Assembly: GCA_944368925.1 (NCBI GenBank)
Contig: CALVXG010000001.1
Coordinates: forward strand, 124,001-188,000
DNA from: an uncultured Clostridia bacterium
Lineage (GTDB): Bacteria > Bacillota > Clostridia > Christensenellales > Borkfalkiaceae
Length of the DNA stretch: 64,000 nucleotides
Reading direction: 5' to 3'
The notes under the pieces are model-generated. The model was given only the letters and a program-made list of their open reading frames with translations, was not told the DNA's origin and searched no databases. Each line of letters starts with the position of its first letter. The first letter of the stretch is position 1. The position numbers and the translations under genes are program-made. Positions 24,981 through 34,653 of this stretch are shown piece after piece.

Positions 24981-27299
24981 TTACGAAAGCGAAGTGAGGT
25001 CAGCGTACCTGTCTTTATGCAACGTGACGACAGACTCTGTATTCAGCTGTGCATTGATCTGATTCGATTTGCTCGTCGTGTAATCGGAAACAATGCTGCT
25101 CTTCTTTGCCTGGTAATAGTAGTAAGAGAACGTTCCCTCGTCGTCGCGATCGGCATATACAAAGCCGGACGCAAATACGTTGCCGAGATCGGAATCGCTG
25201 TTCTTCGTCCCGTCGTACACGAACGAAACGTACAGGATATGCCAGCCGTAATCGGTCGCTACTACGTAATAGGTTCCCACGCCGCCTTCCGTGATCGCTT
25301 TCTGCGCCGCATATTCAAACTCTGCGACGTAGCTCGTCGATTCATCGATCGACGCGATCGAATAGCCGTAATACTTGTTCAGGCAGCCCGTATCCGTCGA
25401 ATACGCAAACATCAATTCGTTCACAGCCGAAATCGCTTTGTACGATGCGCTGTCTTTCTGCAATGTGCTTTCGGGTGCTCCCGCTTCCGCCTTGACTGCA
25501 CCGACGCTTCCGACGTAGTAAATATTCGCGCTCTGATTGTTCTTGCCGTTTTCCTTCGGGAAATACTCCGGCGTTACCTGGTAGAACGTCGAGCTTTCCG
25601 CCGTCGCCGCATTCCATTGCGCTATGTTCTGCGCCGTTCCGCTGTAATATTTGCCCGAAGCCGTGTCGCTAACGCCCGTCACATAATCGATGTAGGACTC
25701 CATCTCACCGATGAATTCCACAATGTTCAGCTTGTTATACGTCAGTTTGTAAGAACCGTCTTCGTTCTTCTCTACCGTGCCGTTGAAAGGATATTTGCCC
25801 GCATAACGGTCGATCCCTTCGTTGCTCGTCACATAGCTGTCTTCAAAGAACAGATAACTGCTCCCGCCCTGCGTGTAATAATCGGTGTAACCTTTCTCCT
25901 GCGCGTTAAAGCTGTAATCCGTCTCACCCGTAAACCACGTGCCGCGCTGATCCTTCGCCTCTATGCTCTGGTACAGCTCCGGATTCTTGTTGCGCGCAGC
26001 ATAATACTCTTCATAATACTCTTTTGTGCCTTCCTTATAATAGCTCTTGATCTCTTTGATCTTGCCCGTCTGCTGATTGTTGAACGGAAGCAGGATATTG
26101 TATACAAACCCGTACGTCTTGTTTTCGGGCGAATATACCACAAACGAAGTGTCCGATACGCTGTCCATCGTCGTCGTGAAGCTCGTCGTTTTCTGCACCG
26201 ACGCCTTCTGCGACTGCACTTCCGTCGCATACGCCTGCTGGATCGTATCTGCCGTGATCGTGTTCGCCGCCTTCAAAGACAACGTCGCGTTGAACTTCGT
26301 GATCAGAAGCGCTTCCAAACGCGATTTGAGCTCCACGTTGTAATAAGAAAGCGATTTGATGTCCGTCACGCTCTTCTCGCTGTCGCTGATCAGATAATTG
26401 TTCCGAAGCACCGTGATAAATTCCGCATACGCACGCGTACGGGAATATTTCGAAGACCCGTCCACCTTTTCATATTTGCCGCAATCCGAAACATTGTTCG
26501 ATCCCGTGTAAATATCGTAGTCGATCGTCTTGACGCCGTCCTTTTCCACGCTCGGATAATACGTATCCGAGATCACGTTCGCTCCCGTAGGCGTCGTACG
26601 TACGTCCGTCGCAGCCGCGCTTTCGTCGCTCTCTTCATCAATGTATTTCGGCTCGTAAGAATCGATCGTCTGGTTGATCGAATACATCACGAGATATTCC
26701 GCATAGTTGATCTCTTCCTGCGTCAGGAAATATTCGTACGCCGCGATCGCCGCTTCGTCTCCGCTCTTCCCTTCCTGCGCCGCAAGATACCCGTCCACGC
26801 TGATGGTCTTGTCCATCTTCAGCCCGTCCGATTCGGGCGCGTCGGGATCCGCTATATATCCGCTTTGGTTGTCCGTACTGTCCTTGTCCACCAAAACTTC
26901 GCCTGCGTTCAGATAATACAGGATCGCAAACTGCGACTGCAGCTTGCGGCTCACAAGATCGTTCATCACCGTCTCGAATGCCTGTCCGTATCCGCTGCTG
27001 CTCGACATATAATTGTAGCCGTAACTTAAAAAGTACGCCACAAGATCCTGCTTGTAGATCTCATCCGTGGAAAGTATGCTGCTCATCTGATCTTTCGCAT
27101 TCTGCTGCAACGTCTCGCCCAATGCCGAAAAAGTCTTGTCCAACGCAGCTTCGTCTCCGCCGATGTTCACTTCCGCAACCACCTGCTTCATATCCCACTC
27201 AGGATCGGCTATCAGCAGATCGCAGCCGGATAACATCCCGATCGCGAACACCGCCGACAACAAAGCGCAGATAATTTTTGTGATTTTTTTCTTCATCAT
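24981..27299 (-). CDS. large lipoprotein, probable PrsA/SurA-like foldase
   Basis: 772-residue lipoprotein: signal peptide with lipobox LSGC (Cys26). The N-terminal part begins with VVAEVNIGG and a Gln-, Ser- and Tyr-rich helical region like SurA/PrsA N-terminal domains, and near residue 720 the GGVGTYYVVATDYGWHILYV stretch resembles the final strand of a parvulin-type peptidyl-prolyl isomerase domain. Position supports this: in many Firmicutes a PrsA/SurA-type lipoprotein lies directly downstream of mfd. The middle (about 200-650) is unrecognised and makes the protein twice the usual foldase length. It has its own promoter, so it need not depend on mfd. Family call is moderate; export and lipidation are clear. 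Confidence 0.7.
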   Translation of the reverse strand: MMKKKITKIICALLSAVFAIGMLSGCDLLIADPEWDMKQVVAEVNIGGDEAALDKTFSALGETLQQNAKDQMSSILSTDEIYKQDLVAYFLSYGYNYMSSSSGYGQAFETVMNDLVSRKLQSQFAILYYLNAGEVLVDKDSTDNQSGYIADPDAPESDGLKMDKTISVDGYLAAQEGKSGDEAAIAAYEYFLTQEEINYAEYLVMYSINQTIDSYEPKYIDEESDESAAATDVRTTPTGANVISDTYYPSVEKDGVKTIDYDIYTGSNNVSDCGKYEKVDGSSKYSRTRAYAEFITVLRNNYLISDSEKSVTDIKSLSYYNVELKSRLEALLITKFNATLSLKAANTITADTIQQAYATEVQSQKASVQKTTSFTTTMDSVSDTSFVVYSPENKTYGFVYNILLPFNNQQTGKIKEIKSYYKEGTKEYYEEYYAARNKNPELYQSIEAKDQRGTWFTGETDYSFNAQEKGYTDYYTQGGSSYLFFEDSYVTSNEGIDRYAGKYPFNGTVEKNEDGSYKLTYNKLNIVEFIGEMESYIDYVTGVSDTASGKYYSGTAQNIAQWNAATAESSTFYQVTPEYFPKENGKNNQSANIYYVGSVGAVKAEAGAPESTLQKDSASYKAISAVNELMFAYSTDTGCLNKYYGYSIASIDESTSYVAEFEYAAQKAITEGGVGTYYVVATDYGWHILYVSFVYDGTKNSDSDLGNVFASGFVYADRDDEGTFSYYYYQAKKSSIVSDYTTSKSNQINAQLNTESVVTLHKDRYADLTSLS

Positions 27300-27344
27300 T
27301 GATTTGCTCCGGGTTCCTTATTTATTAGAGTCGCAATATAGATT

Positions 27345-27373
27345 ATTATACCTTATTTTACTCGGAAATGCAA
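27345..27373 (-). promoter_or_regulatory. promoter of the foldase-like lipoprotein gene
   Basis: Minus strand TTGCAT (27373-27368), 17 bases, TATAAT (27350-27345), about 45 bases ahead of the ATG at 27299. Confidence 0.7.
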
Positions 27374-27421
27374 TCGTATTTCAAGAAATTCCTGTGAATT
27401 TCATGAAAAATTTGCACCTTT

Positions 27422-30400
27422 TCATGCGGCCGGCGTATTCTCGGCAAATTTCAGGAATTTCGTCATGTTCAGCATGACTTTCTGCGCGTCCGCTCCGCCC
27501 GCAAACTCGATCGCGGGACACCGCGACATTTCCAGTCTCGCAAGCTGCGGGAAGTGCTCCAGCGCCGCCGCAAGCCGTCCGTCCGCCAGCGCGTTCACCG
27601 AAGGAAGCTCCACGCGTCCGCCCTTCGCGCTTACGCTGATCTTGCGGATATTGAATTTCGAAGCAAACGATTTCAGCACCGCGATCACGAGCAGATTCAG
27701 AACTTCCGGCGGGATCGGCCCGTAATTTTCTTCCATCGACAGGCACACCCGCTTGTAATCCGCCACGCTCCGTATCTCCGCGATCTGCTTGTAACAATCC
27801 AGCCGCGAAGCGCTCGCTTCGATATACTTTTCGGGTATATACGCCGCCGCACGGATATCCAGCTCCGCCACCGACTGCTCTTCGCCCGTCAGCTCTTCTT
27901 TGAGAAGTTTCGCGTACAGTTCGTACCCCACTTTGTCCATGTGCCCGTGCTGTTCCCGTCCCAATACGCTCCCCGCGCCGCGAATTTCAAGGTCGCGCAT
28001 CGCGATTTTGAACCCGCTGCCCAGTTCGGTAAATTCCATGATCGCCTGCAGACGCTTGCTCGCCGTCTCCGTCATCACCTTCTCGGGCTTGAACGTGAAA
28101 TAGGCGTGCGCCAGCACCGAACCGCGCCCCACTCTGCCGCGAAGCTGGTACAGCTGCGAAATGCCCAGCCTGTCCGCATCGATCACGATCAACGTGTTCG
28201 CTTTGGGAAGATCGATCCCGTTTTCTATGATCGTCGTCGAGATCAGTACGTTCGTCTCACCGCGGTAAAATCCCATGATCCCGTTTTCCAGCACCGTCTT
28301 GTCCATCCGCCCGTGCGCCACGCAGATCTTCCCTTCGGGCAAAATCTGCCCGATCTTCGCCGCAAACGAATAGATGCTCTCCACACGGTTGTACAGAATA
28401 AACACCTGCCCGCCCCGTGCCAGCTCGCGCAGGCACGCGTCGCGGATCAGCGTCTCCGTCTCCTCCACTACGTACGTCTGCACCGGCAGACGGTTGGTCG
28501 GAGGCGTGTCGATCGTACTGATATCCCGTATCCCCGAAAGCGACATGTGCAGCGTCCGCGGGATCGGCGTCGCCGTCATCGTCAGACAGTCCACGTCGCT
28601 CTTCATGCTCTTGATCTTTTCTTTATGCTCGACACCGAACCGCTGCTCTTCGTCCAGAATCAAAAGGCCTAAATCTTTGAACTTCACGTCCGACGACAGC
28701 AATCTGTGCGTACCGATCACGAGATCCGTCTTCCCAGACGCAAGACGCGCCAGGATCTCCTCCTGCTCGCGCGCCGTACGGAAACGGTTCAACACGTCTA
28801 CCTGCACCCCGAATTCCGCAAACCGCTTCTTCGCCGTCTCATAATGCTGCTGGCAGAGAATCGTGTTCGGACACATCAGCGCCGCCTGCTTCCCGTTCAA
28901 TATGCAAAGATACGCCGCACGGAACGCAACTTCCGTCTTGCCGTACCCCACATCCCCGCACAAGAGCCTGTCCATGACCTTGGAAGAACACATGTCTTCC
29001 TTGATCTCCGCTATGGAAGAAAGCTGATCGGGCGTCTCTTCGTACGCAAACGCCGATTCGAATTCGTCCATCTCCTCTTCATGCGGCGAAAATACAAACC
29101 CGCGCTTTTCAGACCGCTCCGCATACAGTTTCTTTAAATCGAACGCCATCGCTTTCAGCGATGCCTTCACGCGCTGTTTGACCTTTTCGAATTCCGCCCC
29201 GCCGATCTTCGACAGCGACGGCTCCCCTTCGCCCATGTACCGCGACAAAATGTCCATCTGCTCCACGGGCACGTACAACACGTCCCCGCCGCGGTATTCG
29301 AGCGAAATGTATTCCTTCGTCCCGTCCGTCGTCTCGATCTTCTTCGTGCCCGTGATCCGCCCGATCCCGTGCGTTTCGTGCACCGCGTAGTCGCCTACCT
29401 CGGGCGACGTGAACATGTCGTTCCGCTTGCGGCGGATCCGCTTGCGCACCGCAGATTTCGTGTAAAGCTCTCCCGTGCCGATCACCACGAGCTTACGCTC
29501 GTGCAAAATTAGCCCGCTTTCCAGCTCCTCCGCCAGCACCGCTATGCCGCGCAATTCGCCCAGCGTCGGCGGACACACCGTCTGCGGAATGTATTCGTCG
29601 TCCAAAAGCGCGCGCATTTTCTCCGCACGCGAAGACGTGCCGCAATAGAGCATGATCCTATACCCGTTCGAACGCCAGCTCTTCAGATCGTTGACAAGAT
29701 TCTGAAAACTGTTCAGATATTTCCCGAGCGGTGAGCTGTGCAGATTGTAAATTTTTAAGGGGTCGAAAAAGCGCGTACCCGCCGCAAACGTCTGAAACGC
29801 CGCCGCCTTCGCCGAACGCAGCGCGTCTTCCAGCGTTTCCCTGCCGATGTACTGCTCCCTGCAAAAAGAAAATACCTCGCCGCCGCGCCGCAAACCGCTG
29901 TACCGCTCCTCATGCTCCTTGTAAAGCGCGTCCGCCTTGTCCGCGATCAGCTTGCATTCGTCGAAAATATACAGCACGTCCCCGAAAAAAGTGCGAAAAT
30001 CTACGGAATTTTTCAGAAGCGGCAGCAGGTACGACGCCCCGCCGAACACGCCCCCGCTCTCCAGCTTTGCCGAAATTTCACCCGCTATCGTCTGCGCACG
30101 GTTGTACGCCGCCGCATCCTTGAACGTTTTCAGTTCCCCGAACAGACGGTCGCGGATCCCCTTTACTTCCTCTTCCCCGATCACGACGTCCGTCGCCGCC
30201 ACGATGTCCAACACACTCGTCTGCGCAAGGCGCTCGCCCGTCAGAAAATTGTACGGCTTGATCTTTTCCACCGAGTCGCCGAAAAAATCCACCCGCGCGG
30301 GATTTTCCGAGCCCACGGGATATATGTCCAGAATGTCGCCGCGCAGCGCAAACTGCCCCTTGTTCTCCACCGATGCCGTGCGCGTGTAGCCGAGCCCGAC

Positions 30401-30844
30401 CAGCTCCGAAGAAAGATTCGTAAAATCGACGTCTTTCCCCTCTTCCAGCCGAAGGCTTTGAACCGTTTTCGGGAAAAGCTGCACAAGGCTCTCGATATCG
30501 CACACGATGCGCCGCGCACCTTTCTGTATGCGCCACAGCGCTTCCAGCCTGCGGTACAACGCGTCTTTGGACACCGCATCCTTATAGAGAAGGACTTCGT
30601 CTTTCGCGTTCAGAAGAACTACCTCTTCGCCCGCAAAACCTGCGATCTCCGAAGCCATCCGCGCCGCCGTCTGCGCATTGTCCGCCACGTATACCATCCT
30701 TCCCGGCACACAGCTCGCCGCAAGCAGTCCCTTGAACGGCGCGGACACGCCGAAAACCGCCGTCGGCGTGCCGAGGCGGAGATCTTGCGCAAGTTCTTCA
30801 AACTCGCTCCCCAAATATTCAGGTTTAAAAAAATTCGACGGCAT
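27422..30844 (-). CDS. mfd: transcription-repair coupling factor Mfd
   Basis: ATP-dependent translocase that removes stalled RNA polymerase and recruits UvrA (1140 residues). In order: UvrB-like N-terminal domains (about 1-450), the RNA polymerase-interacting domain with the GDYAVHETHGIGR motif and YRGGDVLYVPV, helicase domain 1 with the Walker A CGDVGYGKTEVA and DEEQRFGV, helicase domain 2 with QLRGRVGRG, and the TRCF C-terminal domain. The frame opens with a TTG at 30880, but the ATG at 30844 has GGGGGAG seven bases ahead. It follows pth closely in the conserved prs-pth-mfd order. Confidence 0.96.
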   Translation of the reverse strand: MPSNFFKPEYLGSEFEELAQDLRLGTPTAVFGVSAPFKGLLAASCVPGRMVYVADNAQTAARMASEIAGFAGEEVVLLNAKDEVLLYKDAVSKDALYRRLEALWRIQKGARRIVCDIESLVQLFPKTVQSLRLEEGKDVDFTNLSSELVGLGYTRTASVENKGQFALRGDILDIYPVGSENPARVDFFGDSVEKIKPYNFLTGERLAQTSVLDIVAATDVVIGEEEVKGIRDRLFGELKTFKDAAAYNRAQTIAGEISAKLESGGVFGGASYLLPLLKNSVDFRTFFGDVLYIFDECKLIADKADALYKEHEERYSGLRRGGEVFSFCREQYIGRETLEDALRSAKAAAFQTFAAGTRFFDPLKIYNLHSSPLGKYLNSFQNLVNDLKSWRSNGYRIMLYCGTSSRAEKMRALLDDEYIPQTVCPPTLGELRGIAVLAEELESGLILHERKLVVIGTGELYTKSAVRKRIRRKRNDMFTSPEVGDYAVHETHGIGRITGTKKIETTDGTKEYISLEYRGGDVLYVPVEQMDILSRYMGEGEPSLSKIGGAEFEKVKQRVKASLKAMAFDLKKLYAERSEKRGFVFSPHEEEMDEFESAFAYEETPDQLSSIAEIKEDMCSSKVMDRLLCGDVGYGKTEVAFRAAYLCILNGKQAALMCPNTILCQQHYETAKKRFAEFGVQVDVLNRFRTAREQEEILARLASGKTDLVIGTHRLLSSDVKFKDLGLLILDEEQRFGVEHKEKIKSMKSDVDCLTMTATPIPRTLHMSLSGIRDISTIDTPPTNRLPVQTYVVEETETLIRDACLRELARGGQVFILYNRVESIYSFAAKIGQILPEGKICVAHGRMDKTVLENGIMGFYRGETNVLISTTIIENGIDLPKANTLIVIDADRLGISQLYQLRGRVGRGSVLAHAYFTFKPEKVMTETASKRLQAIMEFTELGSGFKIAMRDLEIRGAGSVLGREQHGHMDKVGYELYAKLLKEELTGEEQSVAELDIRAAAYIPEKYIEASASRLDCYKQIAEIRSVADYKRVCLSMEENYGPIPPEVLNLLVIAVLKSFASKFNIRKISVSAKGGRVELPSVNALADGRLAAALEHFPQLARLEMSRCPAIEFAGGADAQKVMLNMTKFLKFAENTPAA

Positions 30845-30876
30845 ACCTCTCTCCCCCGCGTTTTTCTGCCTTTCCG

Positions 30877-31443
30877 TCAACCCTTATTGTAGGCGTTCAT
30901 CACGTTTTCGATGCTCTCGCCCTTCGCAAAACGAATCGCCGCATCCGCCGCGTCTTCGCACGCCTTCGCAAAAAGCGGATAGTCCTCCTGCCGTATCTGC
31001 GCCAGGACATAGTTGATGATGGGAATATTCACCTCCGGATCCTTGATCCCGATCCGTACGCGCGCAAATTCTCCCGTCCCGATCTCCCCGATAATGCTCC
31101 GCATCCCGTTGTGCGTGCCCGCACTCCCCGACGCGCGGATACGGAGTTTCCCCTTCGGAAGATCAAAATCATCGTAAATCACCAAAAGTTCCGACGGCGC
31201 CACTTTGTACTTCGCCATCAGCTGCTTCACCGCCCTGCCGCTCGCATTCATATACGTGACGGGACGGGCAAGAATCACCTTCTCTCCCCCCGCGAACGCT
31301 TCCGCGACCGACGCCTCGCATTCTTTCTTTTTAAACTTCACGCCCAGCTTTTCCGCCGCTTCGCCCACGGCAAGAAATCCCATGTTGTGAAACGTCGTTT
31401 CGTATTTCTTTTCGGGATTTCCCAGTCCCACGATCAAAAACAT
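30877..31443 (-). CDS. pth: peptidyl-tRNA hydrolase
   Basis: Releases tRNA from prematurely dropped peptidyl-tRNA (188 residues, normal length). Catalytic His19 lies in TTFHNMGF, Asn10 in VGLGNP, and the YDDFDLPKG motif near residue 92 carries the conserved Asp. RIRASGSAGTHNGMRSI is the family's tRNA-binding region. The frame is open to 31494 but the ATG at 31443 starts the conserved MFLIVGLGNP. Directly upstream of mfd. Confidence 0.96.
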   Translation of the reverse strand: MFLIVGLGNPEKKYETTFHNMGFLAVGEAAEKLGVKFKKKECEASVAEAFAGGEKVILARPVTYMNASGRAVKQLMAKYKVAPSELLVIYDDFDLPKGKLRIRASGSAGTHNGMRSIIGEIGTGEFARVRIGIKDPEVNIPIINYVLAQIRQEDYPLFAKACEDAADAAIRFAKGESIENVMNAYNKG

Positions 31444-31498
31444 ATCCGCCTGCCCCGCGGCCCGACGCCGCCAAAAAAAATTTTCCGAACGCACGAAC

Positions 31499-31583
31499 GC
31501 CGCGTTTTTTCAAAAACGCGGCAATTTCTGTACTCTTTCCTTTCGTAATAATCCAACGGACAGCGTGCCCGCTGTCCGTTTTT
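31499..31583. terminator. two hairpins between prs and pth
   Basis: A CCGCGTTTTT/AAAAACGCGG hairpin (31505-31522 region) and a perfect AACGGACAGC/GCTGTCCGTT stem (31555-31580). The second has its T-tail (TTTTTCCC) on the plus strand, away from the prs-pth direction, so it may attenuate rather than end prs transcription. Confidence 0.45.
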
Positions 31584-31596
31584 CCCTTTTCTGTTT

Positions 31597-32550
31597 TCAG
31601 TCGTAAATCTTCGACATCGGTTTGTCCAGATATACGTTCTCGATCGCCGCCGCAAAAATATCCGCCACGGAAATCACAGAGATCTTGTCCAGTTTCTTTT
31701 CGGGAGGAAGATTGATCGTATCCAGTACGACAAGCTCCTTGATCGGCGCTTTCTCCAAACGCTCCATCGCCGGGCCGCTGAATACCGCATGCGTGCATCC
31801 CGCATACACTTCCTGCGCACCGTGATCCATCAGCGCCTGCGCTCCCTGGCAAATCGTGCCCGCCGTGTCGATCATGTCGTCCACCATCAGACATTTCTTG
31901 CCCTCAATGTCGCCGATAATGTTCATCACTTCCATCACGTTCGCCTTCGGACGACGCTTGTCGATGATCGCCATCTGACAATTCAGCTTCATCGCCACGT
32001 TCCGCGCACGCGTCACCGAACCGATGTCCGGCGATACCACAACAAAATTTTCGTCAATGATATTCTTCTTGCGGAAATAATTGTAAATCGTCGGCCCGCC
32101 CAACAAATGATCGAGCGGTATATTGAAAAATCCCTGGATCTGCGCCGCATGCAAATCCATCGTCAACACACGGTCGGCTCCCGCTGCCGTGATCAGATCG
32201 GCCACCAGCTTCGCCGTGATCGGATCGCGCGAACGTGCCTTCCTGTCCTGACGGGCATACCCGAAATAAGGTATGACTGCCGTGATACGCCCCGCACTCG
32301 CCCGACGCGCCGCATCAATCAGAATCAGAAGCTCCATCAGATTGTCGTTGACAGGCGCCGATGTGCTCTGAATTATGAACAAGTCTCTGCCGCGGACCGT
32401 CTCGTCAATATGAACCGACGTCTCCCCGTCCGAAAAACAACCTACCTCCGCGCCGCCAAGCTCGGTGTTCAGCCTCTTTGCTATCGCTTCCGCCAAAGGC
32501 CGGTTCGAATTTCCCGCAAAGATCTTGATCTCATTGCCGTGTGTTATCAT
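31597..32550 (-). CDS. prs: ribose-phosphate pyrophosphokinase
   Basis: Makes PRPP from ribose-5-phosphate and ATP for nucleotide, His and Trp synthesis (317 residues, normal length). [12 protein letters not shown] begins the protein, the ATP-binding flexible loop with [15 protein letters not shown] is near residue 95-110, [11 protein letters not shown] follows, and the PRPP loop is DDMIDTAGT. The ATG at 32550 has GGAGGTACAC just upstream; the longer frame to 32616 was rejected. Lies upstream of pth-mfd in Firmicutes-type order. The 265 bases before it toward tadA hold nothing I can name. Confidence 0.97.
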   Translation of the reverse strand: MITHGNEIKIFAGNSNRPLAEAIAKRLNTELGGAEVGCFSDGETSVHIDETVRGRDLFIIQSTSAPVNDNLMELLILIDAARRASAGRITAVIPYFGYARQDRKARSRDPITAKLVADLITAAGADRVLTMDLHAAQIQGFFNIPLDHLLGGPTIYNYFRKKNIIDENFVVVSPDIGSVTRARNVAMKLNCQMAIIDKRRPKANVMEVMNIIGDIEGKKCLMVDDMIDTAGTICQGAQALMDHGAQEVYAGCTHAVFSGPAMERLEKAPIKELVVLDTINLPPEKKLDKISVISVADIFAAAIENVYLDKPMSKIYD

Positions 32551-32815
32551 GTGTACCTCCGATAAAATGCTATACCCTTCTGCGGTCTGCCCGCAGGATT
32601 TTTTCGAAAAACGCATTCAACGGCTTTCTGTTTTATAAAGCCGGGCAGAATTTCCTTCCTGCCTACCCCCGTTTGCGGCCGCTTCGCTCCCGCGACGCTT
32701 CCGCCTTGCCTTCCCTTCCGCGGTTTCCCCCGCTTCCGTTCACGTCTCTATTATTGTACGGCTTTTGCCCGAATTAGTCAAATGATTTGCCGTCCATTTT
32801 ATCCCAAAATAAAAT

Positions 32816-33286
32816 TCATTCGCGCGCGTCTTTCTTCGTCCGCGCCCGCATCGATCGGAAAAATCCCGAAAGAATTTCCGAACACTCCTTCTCCAATACC
32901 CCGCCTTCCACTTCCACGGTGTGATTCAAAAGATTGCTCTCCGCAAGTTCCTTCGTCATCGACCTGCCTTTCTGCTCGTACGCCCCGAAATAAATCTTCC
33001 TGACCCGCGCGTTCAGCGCCGCCCCCATACACATCGGACAAGGCTCCAGCGTCACGTACAGATCACATTCGGGCAATCTCCAGCTCTTAAACTTGCGGCA
33101 GGCCCTGTCGATCGCATACATCTCCGCGTGCGAACTCGCCAACTGCGTCGCCGTCCGTCGGTTGTACCCCGACGCCACGATCTTTCCGCCGCACACGATC
33201 ACCGCCCCGACCGGCACTTCGCCCTGCGCAAGCCCCTTCTCCGCACGCTTAAGCGCCGCCCTCATGAATTTTTCCTTTTCGTCCAT
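32816..33286 (-). CDS. tadA: tRNA-specific adenosine deaminase
   Basis: Zinc deaminase that converts A34 to inosine in tRNA-Arg (156 residues). The catalytic HAE is at 53-55 and the PCPMC zinc ligands Cys83 and Cys86. Two starts are possible: ATG at 33286 (chosen; gives the usual MDEKEKFMRAALKRA N-terminus and overlaps the M14 gene by 25 bases) or ATG at 33265 (four-base overlap, AAGGA upstream). Last gene of the CPBP-rlmH-M14-tadA run. Confidence 0.95.
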   Translation of the reverse strand: MDEKEKFMRAALKRAEKGLAQGEVPVGAVIVCGGKIVASGYNRRTATQLASSHAEMYAIDRACRKFKSWRLPECDLYVTLEPCPMCMGAALNARVRKIYFGAYEQKGRSMTKELAESNLLNHTVEVEGGVLEKECSEILSGFFRSMRARTKKDARE

Positions 33287-34131
33287 TTCCCGCTCGCTCC
33301 TTTTGCCGCACAAAGCTCCTCTTCAAGCCGCCGCACAACGTCCCTGTTCTTCACCAATATGGGCGCCAGATCGCATTCCGCCAACGGGTGCCGCAACGCA
33401 TCGCTCCCCGCTTCAATCGTGAAGGCGGGGATCTTCCTCTCCCGTATGCACCAGTCCTTGTATCCGCCGCCGCTCCCCGTAATCTTCACCGCCGCATACC
33501 CCGTCTCTTCGGCCAGGGCCGCCGCAATGCGCCCGTCCCTTTCAAGCGCTTCGCCCTTCTGCCCGTATTCCCAGTAGATCTCTTCCCCTTTCGTATGATA
33601 GGAAAGCGTTGCGTCCGGACAGACTTCCTGCGTGAATTTTCGCAGGGCGCGCGTTTCCGGTTCCGAAAACGCGCGCCTGCCGATATAATTTTCGGGCGCG
33701 GGCTCGCGCACGTTCTTTGCACCCGTGCCCCATCCCGCCGAAAAATTTACGTTCAGATCCACCGCGTTCGCATTCGCCTTCCAAAGACGAAAATCTTCGC
33801 TCCCGTTGACGCGAAGCAAAAAACGCGCCCGCAATGGCGTTATTCTTTGCAAAAATCTCTCGCCCTCCAAAGACAGCAACGCGCCGTCGGGATTCGCCAG
33901 CGGAATAAACCACGCCCCGCCGTATTTCATGCCGCGCAGCGCCTGCTCCTCCGCAAACAGTCCCGTCACCCACTCCCGCGCGTGCATCGCGTATTGCACG
34001 ATGATCTGCGGATAGGCGTGCCTGCCCGCAAATACCGCCACGATCGGCATCCCGCACACGCTCGCCCCTATGATCCTCTTCTCTCCCTGCCAGCTTTCGT
34101 AAAACCTGTATATCTTTCTTACGGCATCCAT
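33262..34131 (-). CDS. M14 family zinc carboxypeptidase (murein peptide amidase-like)
   Basis: 289-residue metallopeptidase of the M14 family. Zinc ligands and catalytic residues: HAREW with His50 and Glu53, SYHTKGEEIYWEYG with the third ligand His near 192, and TIEAG near 249 with the catalytic Glu. Similar small M14 proteins cleave gamma-D-glutamyl-meso-diaminopimelate bonds in cell-wall peptides (MpaA-like). No signal peptide, so it should act in the cytoplasm, perhaps on recycled muropeptides. Starts ATG at 34140 or 34131 are both possible; neither has a clear ribosome-binding site. Confidence 0.82.
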   Translation of the reverse strand: MDAVRKIYRFYESWQGEKRIIGASVCGMPIVAVFAGRHAYPQIIVQYAMHAREWVTGLFAEEQALRGMKYGGAWFIPLANPDGALLSLEGERFLQRITPLRARFLLRVNGSEDFRLWKANANAVDLNVNFSAGWGTGAKNVREPAPENYIGRRAFSEPETRALRKFTQEVCPDATLSYHTKGEEIYWEYGQKGEALERDGRIAAALAEETGYAAVKITGSGGGYKDWCIRERKIPAFTIEAGSDALRHPLAECDLAPILVKNRDVVRRLEEELCAAKGASGKWTKRKNS

Positions 34132-34214
34132 ACAAACCATTGTACGGTCGCCGCGTCATTTATGTTCGCCGCCGAAAACACCCTCCTATATTCGGCTTGT
34201 CGGAGCCCTCTTTC

Positions 34215-34652
34215 TTATTTATGATATTCGCTCCCCGAATTGATCATAAACGCCCGATAGATCTGTTCGCACAAAATCACCCGCATCAGCTGGTGCGGAA
34301 AAGTCATGTCCGAAAAGGAAAGCAGATAGTCCGCCGCAGCTTTCACTTTCCCGTCCAGGCCGCAGGAAGACCCGATCACGAACGTCATCTCCCTGCCCGC
34401 GTCGCAAAGCGATTTTATCTTCTCCGCCAGCCCCTCGCTGGACAGCTTGTGCCCTTCCACAGCCAGCACGATCACATAGCCGCGCAACTCCTTGCTTATC
34501 AGTTCCCCCTCTTCCGCAAGCGTGCGCTTTTCAGGAAGCTCCCGCACCGTCACCTGCGCAAACCGCGTCAGACGCTTGCAATACTCCGCCACCGCGTCCG
34601 CATAAAACTTCTCTTTCAGCTTCCCCACACATACTACATTCACTTTCTGCAT
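34215..34652 (-). CDS. rlmH: 23S rRNA pseudouridine-1915 N3-methyltransferase
   Basis: SPOUT-family methyltransferase RlmH (145 residues, normal length) that methylates pseudouridine 1915 of 23S rRNA. Conserved elements: VVCVGKLKEKFY at the N-terminus, LAVEGHKLSSE, FVIGSSCGLDG (knot) and the C-terminal MTFPHQLMRVILCEQIYRAF region that ends in YHK. The ATG at 34652 is one base after the CPBP stop codon. Confidence 0.96.
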   Translation of the reverse strand: MQKVNVVCVGKLKEKFYADAVAEYCKRLTRFAQVTVRELPEKRTLAEEGELISKELRGYVIVLAVEGHKLSSEGLAEKIKSLCDAGREMTFVIGSSCGLDGKVKAAADYLLSFSDMTFPHQLMRVILCEQIYRAFMINSGSEYHK

Positions 34653-34653
34653 A

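Noticed and set aside
25000-27029. 710-residue plus-strand frame across the foldase-like lipoprotein
   Set aside because: Antisense shadow; the minus-strand gene has a lipobox and a promoter.
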